DNA of 10,132 nucleotides from Planctomycetota bacterium (GCA_021160785.1 JAGHBX010000467.1:1-10132); one strand, 5' to 3'. Counted from the first letter of the stretch, positions 1 through 6,320 are shown. Notes: generated by a model not told the origin, from the letters alone. A program made the numbers and translations.

Positions 1-849
1 ATAATCACGGTCGGAATATTTGGAAGCGATCAGCCTCGACTCTCGATATGCGGTGCTCCGCAGATCAACAAGTGGTCGCGGCAGGTCCTGCAGGGCGCGG
101 TAGAGGCTCGGCGCGTCGGGGGTCTGAATAAATTCTTCGACATTCCTCAGTATGACGGAAGCTGTCGCCTGACCCACCAGAGCCTGCACTATGGTTGGTC
201 CGTCTGCGATATGTCGTGCCATACCAAGGCCCGTTTGTATCGTGTACGCAGCATCCTTGTATTGCCTCCGCGCGATTTGCAGCCGGGTTCGCAGTGAGAG
301 AATACCGGTAAATGTCTTCATCCGGCTGAGAAACTCTATCGGCGGGCTCAGCTTGTCGGCATGCGGCCATTTACAACTCCTGCACCGGGCCGCCCTGCCC
401 AGAAGCTCAAATGTCGTCTCCAACTTCTCAACCACCGCCTCGACATCCTTCACCGGCAACTCATCGACAGACATACTGATCCAATCGGAAATAATATCCA
501 TGTCGATCTCTTCGGAAAGTGCCTCAGCAGCCTGAGCATACAGCACGGCGGCATCGTCGTCGGTGAGGTCCCTGGCGAGCGGCAAAAGCCTGTACTTGAA
601 TTCAGGCAAATCCGTCGCGCTGGACAGGCTCAGTTGGACACGATCCCATTGTTCTGCTGCCGATGGAGCATCCCTGTCGCCGGGGGGGGGCAGCACCTCT
701 ACGTCCGCAGCATTAGGATCGCTCAGCACGTCGTTTGCCCTGTCAATAATATCGACGCTGTTGGGATCGATGATCCGGCCCGGTCGCGCACCGACGGCAC
801 ACGGACAGACAAGAATCGCTGCGATCAGGTATGTCAGTGTTTGTTTCAT
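1..849 (-). CDS. Exported protein of unknown function, C-terminus beyond the window
   Basis: An open frame of 283 codons runs from ATG at 849 to the left edge without a stop, so the C-terminus is missing. I do not recognise a named family. Residues 1-21 look like a signal peptide (MKQ, then a hydrophobic stretch ending CAVGA), followed by a short Pro/Asp-rich linker around 50-62 and a mostly helical, charged body. A Cys-x2-Cys pair sits at 156/159. The Leu/Pro-rich stretch near 250-264 (LYRALQDLPRPLVDLR) resembles a motif I associate with planctomycete exported hypothetical proteins. An AAGGG lies a few bases upstream of the start. It follows the GspE/PulE-type ATPase by 54 nt on the same strand, so the two are probably co-transcribed. 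A run of nine C (coding strand) at 690-682 is in frame. Existence is well supported; function is unknown. Confidence 0.75.
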   Translation of the reverse strand, partial: MKQTLTYLIAAILVCPCAVGARPGRIIDPNSVDIIDRANDVLSDPNAADVEVLPPPGDRDAPSAAEQWDRVQLSLSSATDLPEFKYRLLPLARDLTDDDAAVLYAQAAEALSEEIDMDIISDWISMSVDELPVKDVEAVVEKLETTFELLGRAARCRSCKWPHADKLSPPIEFLSRMKTFTGILSLRTRLQIARRQYKDAAYTIQTGLGMARHIADGPTIVQALVGQATASVILRNVEEFIQTPDAPSLYRALQDLPRPLVDLRSTAYRESRLIASKYSDRDY

Positions 850-873
850 GGTATTACCCTTGCAAATAAGTAG

Positions 874-891
874 GGTGGGATTTACCCCACC
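874..891. repeat. Intercistronic hairpin, GGTGGG/CCCACC
   Basis: A perfect 6-bp stem (874-879 with 886-891) with a 6-nt loop lies between the ATPase stop and the next start. The wider TAGGGTGGG...CCCACC form resembles a dispersed intergenic repeat seen in many bacterial genomes. No T-tract follows on the minus strand, so it is more likely an RNA-stability or attenuation element than a strong terminator. Confidence 0.4.
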
Positions 892-903
892 ACGCCTTTT
901 CGC

Positions 904-2055
904 TCAACCCGCGCCGCATACCTTGTCAACTTCCTGGCTCGTCGTAATCCCGGCGTTTACCAGCCGCATCCCGTCCTGGGCCATAGTCATGTGGCCGCGT
1001 TCTCTGAGAATAGTCTCAAGCTGATCCAGATCGGTGCCGGCCAGGATCGCCTTACGCAGGGCGCCGTCGAGTGCGACCATTTCGGCGATCAGAACCCTTC
1101 CCTTGTAACCGGTCTGCATGCAACGGTCGCACCCAATGGCGCAAAAGGCCTCGGCGGCGGTGTTTTCTTTGGTCTTGCATTCGGCGCAAAGCCTGCGAAC
1201 CAGCCGCTGATTAACAACAGCCGATATGCTCGATGTGACCTGGTACGGCTCGACGCCCATCTCCAGCAATCGCAGCAGCGCGCCCGCCGGGCTTCCACTG
1301 TGCATCGTACTCATCAGAAGATGCCCCGTCAGCCCCGCCTGCACGGCGATGCGCGCCGTCTCTGCATCCCTTATCTCGCCGATCATCAGAACCTCCGGGT
1401 CCTGTCTCAGCAGCGACCGCAACGCAACCGGAAATGTCATGTCGCCGGCCGGTGGAATCTGAACCTGTGTGATGCCCTCAATATGACGCTCTACCGGGTC
1501 CTCCAGCGAGACAATGCTCCTGCCCGGAAACGTCCTGACGATGTGCCGAAGAACAGCGCCCAAAGTCGTGCTCTTGCCGCTGCCGGCGGGACCTGTCAAC
1601 AGCAAAACACCCTGGTTCTGCGCTGCGATTGATTTCAGGGATGCGCCGATATAATCGGAGAATCCAAGCTGTCCCAACTCCGTCAGCGCCGCCTCCTCAT
1701 AAAAAATGCGAACAACCGCCCGCTGGCCGTGGATCGTCGGAAAGACCGCAAGCCGCTTGTCGCAAACCTTCCGATCACCCGAGGCGTCCTCGCTGCCTGG
1801 GATGCGTCCTTCCTGCGGAATATCATTGCGATAGGTCAGGAGCCCACCCAAGACCTTCAGCCTGGCGATAACATTGTCGCTGATAAATCGGGGCAGTTCC
1901 TCTATCGTGTTGAGGACCCCGTCAAGGCGGTATTTTATGATAAGGTGGCTGCTTGTCGGCTCAAAATGAATGTCGCTGGCGCCGCAGCGAATCGCATTTG
2001 ACAAAATCTCATCGACCAGAGCAACCGTATCGGAGGCGTTTTCGTAATCTCTCAT
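904..2055 (-). CDS. GspE/PulE-family secretion/pilus ATPase, short form
   Basis: A 383-residue cytoplasmic hexameric-type ATPase of the GspE/PilB family, which powers type II secretion or type IV pilus assembly. Visible motifs in order: Walker A GPAGSGKST (155-163), Asp box LEDPVE (184-189), Walker B LMIGEIRD (223-230), His box GHLLMSTMHS (244-253), and the zinc-binding pairs C290-x2-C293 and C309-x2-C312 followed by TGYKGR. The zinc motif separates it from PilT/PilU retraction ATPases. Family members usually have 500-600 residues; this one starts almost directly at the N2 region (LVDEILSNAIRCGASDIHFEP) and lacks the N1 domain that docks on the membrane partner. The start has only a weak ribosome site, but no upstream coding extension is evident. 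It lies divergent from an ECF sigma gene and is preceded by an ECF-type promoter at 2153-2120. No other secretion genes are in the window. Confidence 0.9.
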   Translation of the reverse strand: MRDYENASDTVALVDEILSNAIRCGASDIHFEPTSSHLIIKYRLDGVLNTIEELPRFISDNVIARLKVLGGLLTYRNDIPQEGRIPGSEDASGDRKVCDKRLAVFPTIHGQRAVVRIFYEEAALTELGQLGFSDYIGASLKSIAAQNQGVLLLTGPAGSGKSTTLGAVLRHIVRTFPGRSIVSLEDPVERHIEGITQVQIPPAGDMTFPVALRSLLRQDPEVLMIGEIRDAETARIAVQAGLTGHLLMSTMHSGSPAGALLRLLEMGVEPYQVTSSISAVVNQRLVRRLCAECKTKENTAAEAFCAIGCDRCMQTGYKGRVLIAEMVALDGALRKAILAGTDLDQLETILRERGHMTMAQDGMRLVNAGITTSQEVDKVCGAG

Positions 2056-2119
2056 AATTCGTTTACCAACAAAGACTTAAGGGTGCAATCCTTCCTGAAA
2101 GCCATCTTGTGTACTGTCA

Positions 2120-2153
2120 GATATGACGCACAACACCCCCGCAACGTTACCCG
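2120..2153 (-). promoter_or_regulatory. ECF-type promoter for the leftward ATPase operon
   Basis: On the minus strand CGGGTAAC (2153-2146) is followed after 15 nt by TGCGTCATATC (2130-2120). GTAAC as -35 and CGTC as -10, separated by 17 nt, fit the ECF sigma pattern (AAC core and CGTC core). It would give a leader of roughly 60 nt before the ATG at 2055. It is identical in both boxes and in spacing to the rightward copy. Confidence 0.65.
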
Positions 2154-2199
2154 GCAAAATCCCTTCTTGTGTAAAAAAATTTCACTTTTCTGCAAAAAT

Positions 2200-2233
2200 C
2201 GGGTAACATATAACATGGCGTCTGCGTCATATC
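2200..2233 (+). promoter_or_regulatory. ECF-type promoter, probably autoregulatory for the sigma gene
   Basis: CGGGTAAC (2200-2207), 15 nt, then TGCGTCATATC (2223-2233). The same boxes at the same spacing occur on the opposite strand at 2153-2120; both pairs share the symmetry axis 2176.5. Transcription would begin near 2240, leaving a short leader before the ATG at 2253. ECF sigma factors commonly transcribe their own gene, which is the inferred role here. Confidence 0.7.
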
Positions 2234-2252
2234 AGCGGAACTCGAAGGGCGG

Positions 2253-2846
2253 ATGAACGCGTTTATGTCGACAAGTGCAGCTAATATCAGGCTCTGTCTG
2301 GATCTGGCTTTTACTCAGTCAGTCGATGAAAGCCGGCGATGGATACTTTCCGCCATGGACAGGCATGGTCCGGGCATGGTGACTATGCTCTGGCGGATAC
2401 TCGGCAATGAGCACGATGTGTGCGACGCATACCAACAGACGTTCCTGAATCTTGCACATTATCAGCAGGCAGGCAAGGTGCGTCCCAAAAACGTGCAGGC
2501 CTATGTCTTTCGCACGGCAGCCAATACGGCGATCTCAATCTTGAGACGAAAGCAAAGACGTCGCCAACATCTTGACACGATGGCTGAAACGAAGCCGCTC
2601 CAACAGGATGTCGAGCCCTGCGACGACCTTGACGCAAAACTCCTGCAGGACAAGCTCAGGGCCGCCATTGCAAAGCTCCCGAATTATCTCAGGGATGTCG
2701 TCGTACTCCGCGACCTTGCGGAGTTATCGTATGAGCAGGTATCGAATATTTTGGGTATTTCGGCCGCCACCGCGAGGGTGTACCGCAGCAAGGCGATCAC
2801 GCTTTTGGCTGCGATAATGGCCGCCAGATCGAAGGTGACAGAATGA
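2253..2846 (+). CDS. ECF-family RNA polymerase sigma factor
   Basis: A 197-residue sigma-70 family protein with the two domains of an extracytoplasmic-function sigma factor. Region 2 spans about residues 28-103, including the helix RILGNEHDVCDAYQQTFLNL and the segment AYVFRTAANTAISILRRKQR that would contact core polymerase and the -10 element. Region 4 spans about 134-185 (AIAKLPNYLRDVVVLRDL, then the helix-turn-helix LSYEQVSNILGISAATARV) and would bind the -35 element. Between them lies an acidic, variable linker (110-130). GAAGGG lies just upstream of the ATG; the second Met (residue 5) is possible but further from that site. The stop overlaps the next gene by 4 nt (ATGA), the usual arrangement of a sigma/anti-sigma pair. 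Expression is probably from the ECF-type promoter at 2200-2233, which the protein may itself recognise. Confidence 0.93.
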   Translation: MNAFMSTSAANIRLCLDLAFTQSVDESRRWILSAMDRHGPGMVTMLWRILGNEHDVCDAYQQTFLNLAHYQQAGKVRPKNVQAYVFRTAANTAISILRRKQRRRQHLDTMAETKPLQQDVEPCDDLDAKLLQDKLRAAIAKLPNYLRDVVVLRDLAELSYEQVSNILGISAATARVYRSKAITLLAAIMAARSKVTE

Positions 2847-3334
2847 TAAGTTCGCGAATGAAAAAACAGTGCAAGAAACTCAGAGCAAGCCTCGTCAAAA
2901 AGACGATCGGTAAACTCAGCAGCACCCTGTGGCTCCAGAATCATATCGCCGCATGTCCGCGCTGCCGGATGCGTATCGCTCGCGTAGCTCGCGTCGATTT
3001 TGCCCTGACACTGCTAAAATCACAGCCGCACAGCAGCGACCTGCCGGCCCGAGCCAATATCAGTGCGATCAACGTACTCAAACACAGCCTGCGCGAATCT
3101 CCAAAGGCCGACAAACTCAGGCAGATTGAGTCGGCAGGCGCCTGGCGCCAGAAGTGCGGCGCACATATCATTCCGCTGGCAAAGACCGCCGCCTGTCTTG
3201 CCGTTATCCTGATCATCAAACTGGGAGTGTTGTCCTCCATGGACAACTTCTGCAAACAGGGCAGCAGCGCCGTCGAACACTACTACGCCAGGCATCTCGG
3301 CCAGGAATACGCAGACGAGATATTCTCGGCTTAA
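2843..3334 (+). CDS. Putative zinc-binding membrane anti-sigma factor
   Basis: A 163-residue protein whose ATG overlaps the sigma factor's stop by 4 nt, with a good site AAGGTGA (2832-2838) upstream. Residues 34-41 read H-x3-C-x2-C (HIAACPRC), the signature of ZAS-type anti-sigma domains, although the N-terminus is unusually basic (many Lys/Arg in 5-24). A hydrophobic segment at about 109-131 (IIPLAKTAACLAVILIIKLG) is followed by a short tail of about 30 residues. This suggests an N-terminal cytoplasmic sigma-binding part held to the inner membrane. Translational coupling and this layout point to an anti-sigma factor for the upstream gene. The sensor part is very short, so the signal would have to come through a partner or through the zinc site. 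Function is inferred from motif and context, not from overall similarity. Confidence 0.7.
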   Translation: MISSRMKKQCKKLRASLVKKTIGKLSSTLWLQNHIAACPRCRMRIARVARVDFALTLLKSQPHSSDLPARANISAINVLKHSLRESPKADKLRQIESAGAWRQKCGAHIIPLAKTAACLAVILIIKLGVLSSMDNFCKQGSSAVEHYYARHLGQEYADEIFSA

Positions 3335-3336
3335 AG

Positions 3337-3480
3337 GACACCAAAGAGATTATAGTCGTATCTGAACGAGATAAAAACGAAACTCCGCAGCTATTCATCC
3401 GTGAAATTGACGGTTCAAATCCAACCCAACTTACATTTAACAAAAACAAAAGAAATGAATCCATTGAAAAACAAGATTAA
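3337..3480 (+). pseudogene. TolB-like (PD40) beta-propeller fragment
   Basis: The frame from about 3337 to a TAA at 3478-3480 encodes about 45 residues including IIVVSERDKNETPQLF and IREIDGSNPTQLTFN. This matches the repeat pattern of TolB/PD40 propeller blades (a 'SxRDGN..iyv.d.DGSNP..LT' blade). It has no start codon of its own, begins right after the anti-sigma stop, and loses similarity just before its stop. The base composition is clearly more A-rich than the upstream genes. I read it as a stray single blade from a larger gene, not as a functional gene. Confidence 0.5.
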
Positions 3481-3620
3481 AAAATTTGCGGTCTATAAAA
3501 ATACACGCCACCAACTCCGAGGGAAAACGGCGAGGATATACAGCTACTATCTGGTGACCGAGAAAAACAGTTCGGGGCCCCCAGATGCCCAAATCCCCCC
3601 CCCCAACGAAAAAAATATTT
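3481..3620. other. Non-coding spacer with a 10-C run
   Basis: No recognisable gene. It starts A-rich and ends with a C-rich stretch holding ten consecutive C at 3595-3604, then an A-rich stretch (3609-3616) that on the minus strand is a T-tract next to the palindromic repeat. Confidence 0.4.
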
Positions 3621-3684
3621 GTCATTCCCGCGAAAGCGGTAATCCAGGCTGCGCATGCTGGATCCCCGCTTTCGCGGGGATCAC
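3621..3684. repeat. Palindromic GTCATTCC-type dispersed repeat
   Basis: Two 27-nt arms (3621-3647 and 3658-3684) match at 23 of 27 positions as inverted copies around a 10-nt loop. The sequence (GTCATTCCCGCGAAAGCGG... CTGGATCCCCGCTTTCGCGG) is of a type found scattered in many bacterial genomes as small mobile-like palindromes. T-rich tracts flank both sides (CTTTCTTTTTT after it on plus, a 7-T run after it on minus), so it could act as a bidirectional terminator. It marks a likely boundary inside the gene-fragment region. Confidence 0.75.
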
Positions 3685-3727
3685 ATCGGGCCTTTCTTTT
3701 TTCCGCAACAGATATTAATTAAGCCGC

Positions 3728-4260
3728 CTAAGGCCCGACTAATTCCCTGGCCAGTCTCACGCAGGCGCTGGCGTTTTCGGCGAAAGCGTCGGCGCCAATT
3801 TTATTGGCCCAACGTTGTGTTACCGGCGCTCCGCCTACCATTGTTTTATATCGCTCTTTTAATCCCGCCTTTTTTAATTCTTCCTCAAGTTTCTGCTGGG
3901 CCGGCATGGTAGTGGTTAATAGTGAGCTGGTCCCGATGATATCCGCATTGAAATCTTCCGCTTCTTTGATAAAACGATCCGTTGACACATCGCGACCGAG
4001 GTCTTTTACTTCAAATCCGCTGGCTTTAAGGAGCGAAACCACAATGGTTTTACCGATATCATGGACATCACCTTGAACCGTACCGATTAAAAATCGACCC
4101 TGGACCTGGCGGTCGTTCTCAGGAATAGCGGCGTTAATAATATCGGCGGCGTTTTGCATAGCGTTGGCTGAAAGAATAAGCTCCGGAATAAAACGCATGC
4201 CGACATCAAACAGATCGCCTACCTTATTAATTCCGGGAATAAAACCCTGGTTGAGCAATC
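3728..4260 (-). pseudogene. Corrinoid (B12-binding) methyltransferase protein, N-terminally truncated
   Basis: Family members carry a methyl group on cobalamin between a substrate methyltransferase (methylamines, methanol or betaine) and a CoM- or folate-linked methylase. The minus frame reads LNQGFIPGINKVGDLFDVG (cap-domain helices), FIPELILSANAMQNAADII, then the B12-binding GDVHDIGKTIV with the lower-ligand motif D-x-H-x2-G, then IGTSSLLTTTMPAQQ and MVGGAPVTQRWANKIGADAF. The pattern is closest to the MtbC/MttC group. Family proteins start about 50-60 residues earlier, so the ATG at 4291 in this frame is an accident of the junction: an in-frame stop lies just upstream of it and the bases from about 4259 upward belong to another gene's frame. 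The C-terminus (ARELVGP, TAG at 3728-3730) looks natural. The Rossmann part is intact, but the gene appears broken. Confidence 0.75.
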
Positions 4261-4324
4261 CCAAGTTTTTTCGCAACATACGCCTTGGCATCCTGTATTT
4301 TCATTTTGCGGGTCATCTGCATCC
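4259..4324 (-). pseudogene. Possible C-terminal scrap of dimethylamine methyltransferase (MtbB-like)
   Basis: In a minus-strand frame different from that of the corrinoid protein, about 22 residues read MQMTRKMKIQDAKAYVAKKL. From memory this resembles the conserved segment near the C-terminus of MtbB, the dimethylamine:corrinoid methyltransferase. mtbB commonly precedes its corrinoid partner, so an internal deletion joining the end of mtbB to the middle of the corrinoid gene would give exactly this order and strand. The match is short and unconfirmed. Confidence 0.4.
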
Positions 4325-4325
4325 A

Positions 4326-4943
4326 GGCATTCATCTAATCGACCTGACCATGGGAGAGGATCCTGAAATTTTCCAGGCCGGAGACCAGGGGTTTGAGCTT
4401 TTGCTCGAGACGATCCGGTCGGTGAAGCAAAGTACGAATTTACCTGTCATGATATCCGCCGGTGTCCTCCCGGAGACTGTTCTCGATAAACTTTCCGCCG
4501 CCGGCGCCGTCTGGTACGCCTGTTACCAGGAAACCCATAATCGCGTATTATATCAAAAATTAAGAACGATGCAGGATTATGATGTTCGGATCAATAGTAA
4601 GCGAAGAGCGAAAGAACGAGGATTATTGATTGAGGAAGGATTGATGGTTGGAGTAGGAGAGTCCATGACCGATATCGCCGATTCCATTTTCGTTATGCGC
4701 GAGCTTAGAGCGGACCAGGTGAGAGTGATGAGTTTTGTGCCTCAAACGGGAACTCCAATGGAGCATTTTCCTTCCCCCAATCCTTCAAAGGAGTTACTTA
4801 TCATTGCCTTAATGCGTTTGGTCTTTCCGGAATGTTTGATTCCCGCTTCTCTCGATGTTGGCGAACATGCCGAACTTCACCAAAAGCTGGCGGCCGGCGC
4901 CAATGTAGTTACTTCCTTAATACCACCCGGCCAAGATAATTAA
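4326..4943 (+). pseudogene. pylB: PylB, 3-methylornithine synthase, truncated at both ends
   Basis: PylB is the radical-SAM lysine mutase that makes 3-methylornithine, the first step of pyrrolysine biosynthesis. The plus frame from about 4326 reads GIHLIDLTMGEDPEIF, then LPVMISAGVLPETVLDKL, ETHNRVLYQKLRTMQDYDVR, GLLIEEGLMVGVGESMTDI, ADQVRVMSFVPQTGTPM and LIPASLDVG, in the order I know for PylB. The N-terminal third, including the CxxxCxxC cysteines that hold the iron-sulfur cluster, is missing: the upstream part of the open frame is antisense to the corrinoid fragment. The C-terminus stops at IPPGQDN, where family proteins continue by several dozen residues. It cannot be functional as it stands. 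The next gene ends 12 nt away on the opposite strand. Confidence 0.75.
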
Positions 4944-4955
4944 AGGCCTTGGTCG

Positions 4956-6221
4956 CTACGTCATTTTTGCGAAATCGGCTCCTGTTGGTTCCTGGAATAC
5001 TCGGAGGCCGAATTCTGGTATTATTGCGAGGATGTGATCGAAGATGTCGGCTTGTATTGCTTCGTAGTTGGCCCAGACCTGATCGTTGCTGAATACGTAG
5101 ATTTCAATTGGCAGTCCCTTGCTCGTTGGGGACAGATGCCGCACGAGAAACGTCATATCCTGGTGAATCTTTGGGTGGTGTCGCAGATAGGCCACCACGT
5201 ACGCCCGAAACGTGCCGATATTTGTCAGTCGCCGGCCGTTGACCAGTTCGGTATCGTCGATGTTCTCGTCGGCGTTCCATTTGGCAAGCTCTTTCCGCTT
5301 GGTCTCGATATACTCGGTGATGTACTGAAATTTTTTGAACTTCTCCAACATGGCCTCATCGCAGAAGCGCACGCTTGTCATATCGAGATTAATCGCCCGC
5401 TTGATCCGCCTGCCGCCGGATTCACTCATCCCCCGCCAGTTCTTGAACGAATCGCTTACCAGCGCGTAAGTCGGAATCGTCGCAATCGTCTTGTCCCAGT
5501 TTTGCACCTTCACCGTGGTAAGCGAAATGTCGATCACATCGCCGTCGGCGCCGTATTTGGGCATCTCGATCCAGTCGCCGATATGGACCATATTATTCGC
5601 GGTAAGCTGAATCCCGCCAACCAGCCCGAGGATCGAGTCCTTAAAGACCAGCATCGAAACCGCCGTCATCGCACCCAGCCCCGCCAACAGTCTCGTCGGG
5701 TCCTTCTTCAGGACGATCGCCACAATCACAATCGCCACGGACACATACAAGATGATCTTGACAAGCTGCACAAAGCTCTTGATCGGCATCTTGCGCGCAA
5801 ACTCGAATGTTCGGTAAATCTCGACCAGCGAATCAAGAAGCCCGTTGACCACCAGCAGGCCAATGGCCGCCATATAAATCCCCGCCGCAGCCTGCAGAAA
5901 CCCGACAGCACCGCTAAAGCCGGCGAACACAATCGGCGCCGTCAGATAAATCACAACCGCAGGGGCGATATGCGAAAGCCGCGTAAACACCCCCCGCTCG
6001 ACCAGAATATCATCCCACCTGGTCTTGCTCTTTTTGACGGCACGCCGAATCAATACCAGTAACACCCGTTTGGCAATCCAGTTGGCGACCCACGCGGCAA
6101 CCAGCACCGCCAGAAGCCACACCAGCCGAACACCAAACGCCGCCGCCGACTCGGGCACACCCACACCGACAAGCCACCCCTCAACCGCCATATTCAGCCC
6201 AACAACACTATTAGGATCCAT
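4956..6221 (-). CDS. MscS-family mechanosensitive channel, YbdG-like
   Basis: A 421-residue inner-membrane channel of the small-conductance mechanosensitive family, which opens under membrane tension during hypo-osmotic shock. About five hydrophobic segments are visible (29-52, 83-101, 108-128, 150-171, 177-200); the last, with LLAGLGAMTAVSMLVFKDSI, is the pore helix leading into the MscS beta domain (VGGIQLTANNMVHIGDWIEM). The C-terminal half carries sequence typical of the E. coli YbdG branch: NWRGMSESGGRRIKRAINLD, LTNIGTFRAY, LSPTSKGLPIEIYVFSND and ADIFDHILAIIPEFGLRVFQ. Length fits that branch. A GGGAGAG site at 6233-6227 supports the ATG. It stands alone: the upstream neighbour on the same strand is 163 nt away and the downstream side is the PylB fragment. 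No promoter could be assigned. Confidence 0.93.
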   Translation of the reverse strand: MDPNSVVGLNMAVEGWLVGVGVPESAAAFGVRLVWLLAVLVAAWVANWIAKRVLLVLIRRAVKKSKTRWDDILVERGVFTRLSHIAPAVVIYLTAPIVFAGFSGAVGFLQAAAGIYMAAIGLLVVNGLLDSLVEIYRTFEFARKMPIKSFVQLVKIILYVSVAIVIVAIVLKKDPTRLLAGLGAMTAVSMLVFKDSILGLVGGIQLTANNMVHIGDWIEMPKYGADGDVIDISLTTVKVQNWDKTIATIPTYALVSDSFKNWRGMSESGGRRIKRAINLDMTSVRFCDEAMLEKFKKFQYITEYIETKRKELAKWNADENIDDTELVNGRRLTNIGTFRAYVVAYLRHHPKIHQDMTFLVRHLSPTSKGLPIEIYVFSNDQVWANYEAIQADIFDHILAIIPEFGLRVFQEPTGADFAKMT

Positions 6222-6268
6222 CGCTACTCTCCCACGAAATCCTTCTCTGTTCTCTCCGACGCCCCACT

Positions 6269-6292
6269 GTCATTCCGAACGAGTGAGGAATC
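6269..6292. repeat. GTCATTCCGAACGAGTGAGGAATC dispersed-repeat-like motif
   Basis: A 24-nt element with short inverted ends (ATTCC at 6272-6276, GGAAT at 6287-6291, 10-nt loop). The same style of sequence is common in intergenic DNA of many bacteria and shares its GTCATTCC start with the palindrome at 3621. It lies just upstream of the channel gene. Confidence 0.45.
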
Positions 6293-6305
6293 CGCTAAAA
6301 TCAAC

Positions 6306-6320
6306 ATCGCCGAAGGCGAT
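6306..6320 (-). terminator. Weak hairpin downstream of the SMP-30 gene
   Basis: ATCGCC-GAA-GGCGAT forms a perfect 6-bp stem. Read leftward it is followed by a short T-run (GATTTTAG), about 65 nt after the stop of the SMP-30-like gene. The tract is short, so termination here is only a possibility. Confidence 0.25.

Noticed and set aside
682..690. Frameshift in the left-edge gene at the G run
   Set aside because: Read in the frame of the ATG at 849, the nine-base run keeps the frame open to the window edge.
361..1024. Plus-strand open frames across the left end
   Set aside because: They are antisense to the continuous leftward frame 849-1 and to the ATPase, with no family similarity and no ribosome site.
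3728..4291. Intact 187-residue corrinoid protein starting at ATG 4291
   Set aside because: The first dozen residues are the MtbB-like sequence read in the wrong frame, and the usual N-terminal helices are missing.
4164..4325. N-terminal part of the long plus-strand frame as the start of PylB
   Set aside because: This stretch is antisense to the corrinoid and MtbB-like fragments, and none of it resembles PylB.
3335..4955. Insertion sequence or integrase-borne island
   Set aside because: No transposase, integrase, terminal inverted repeats or tRNA attachment site could be seen around the fragment region.
5034..6062. Long plus-strand open frame of 342 residues
   Set aside because: It is antisense to the well-recognised MscS channel gene; its sequence is His/Arg/Pro-rich shadow coding.
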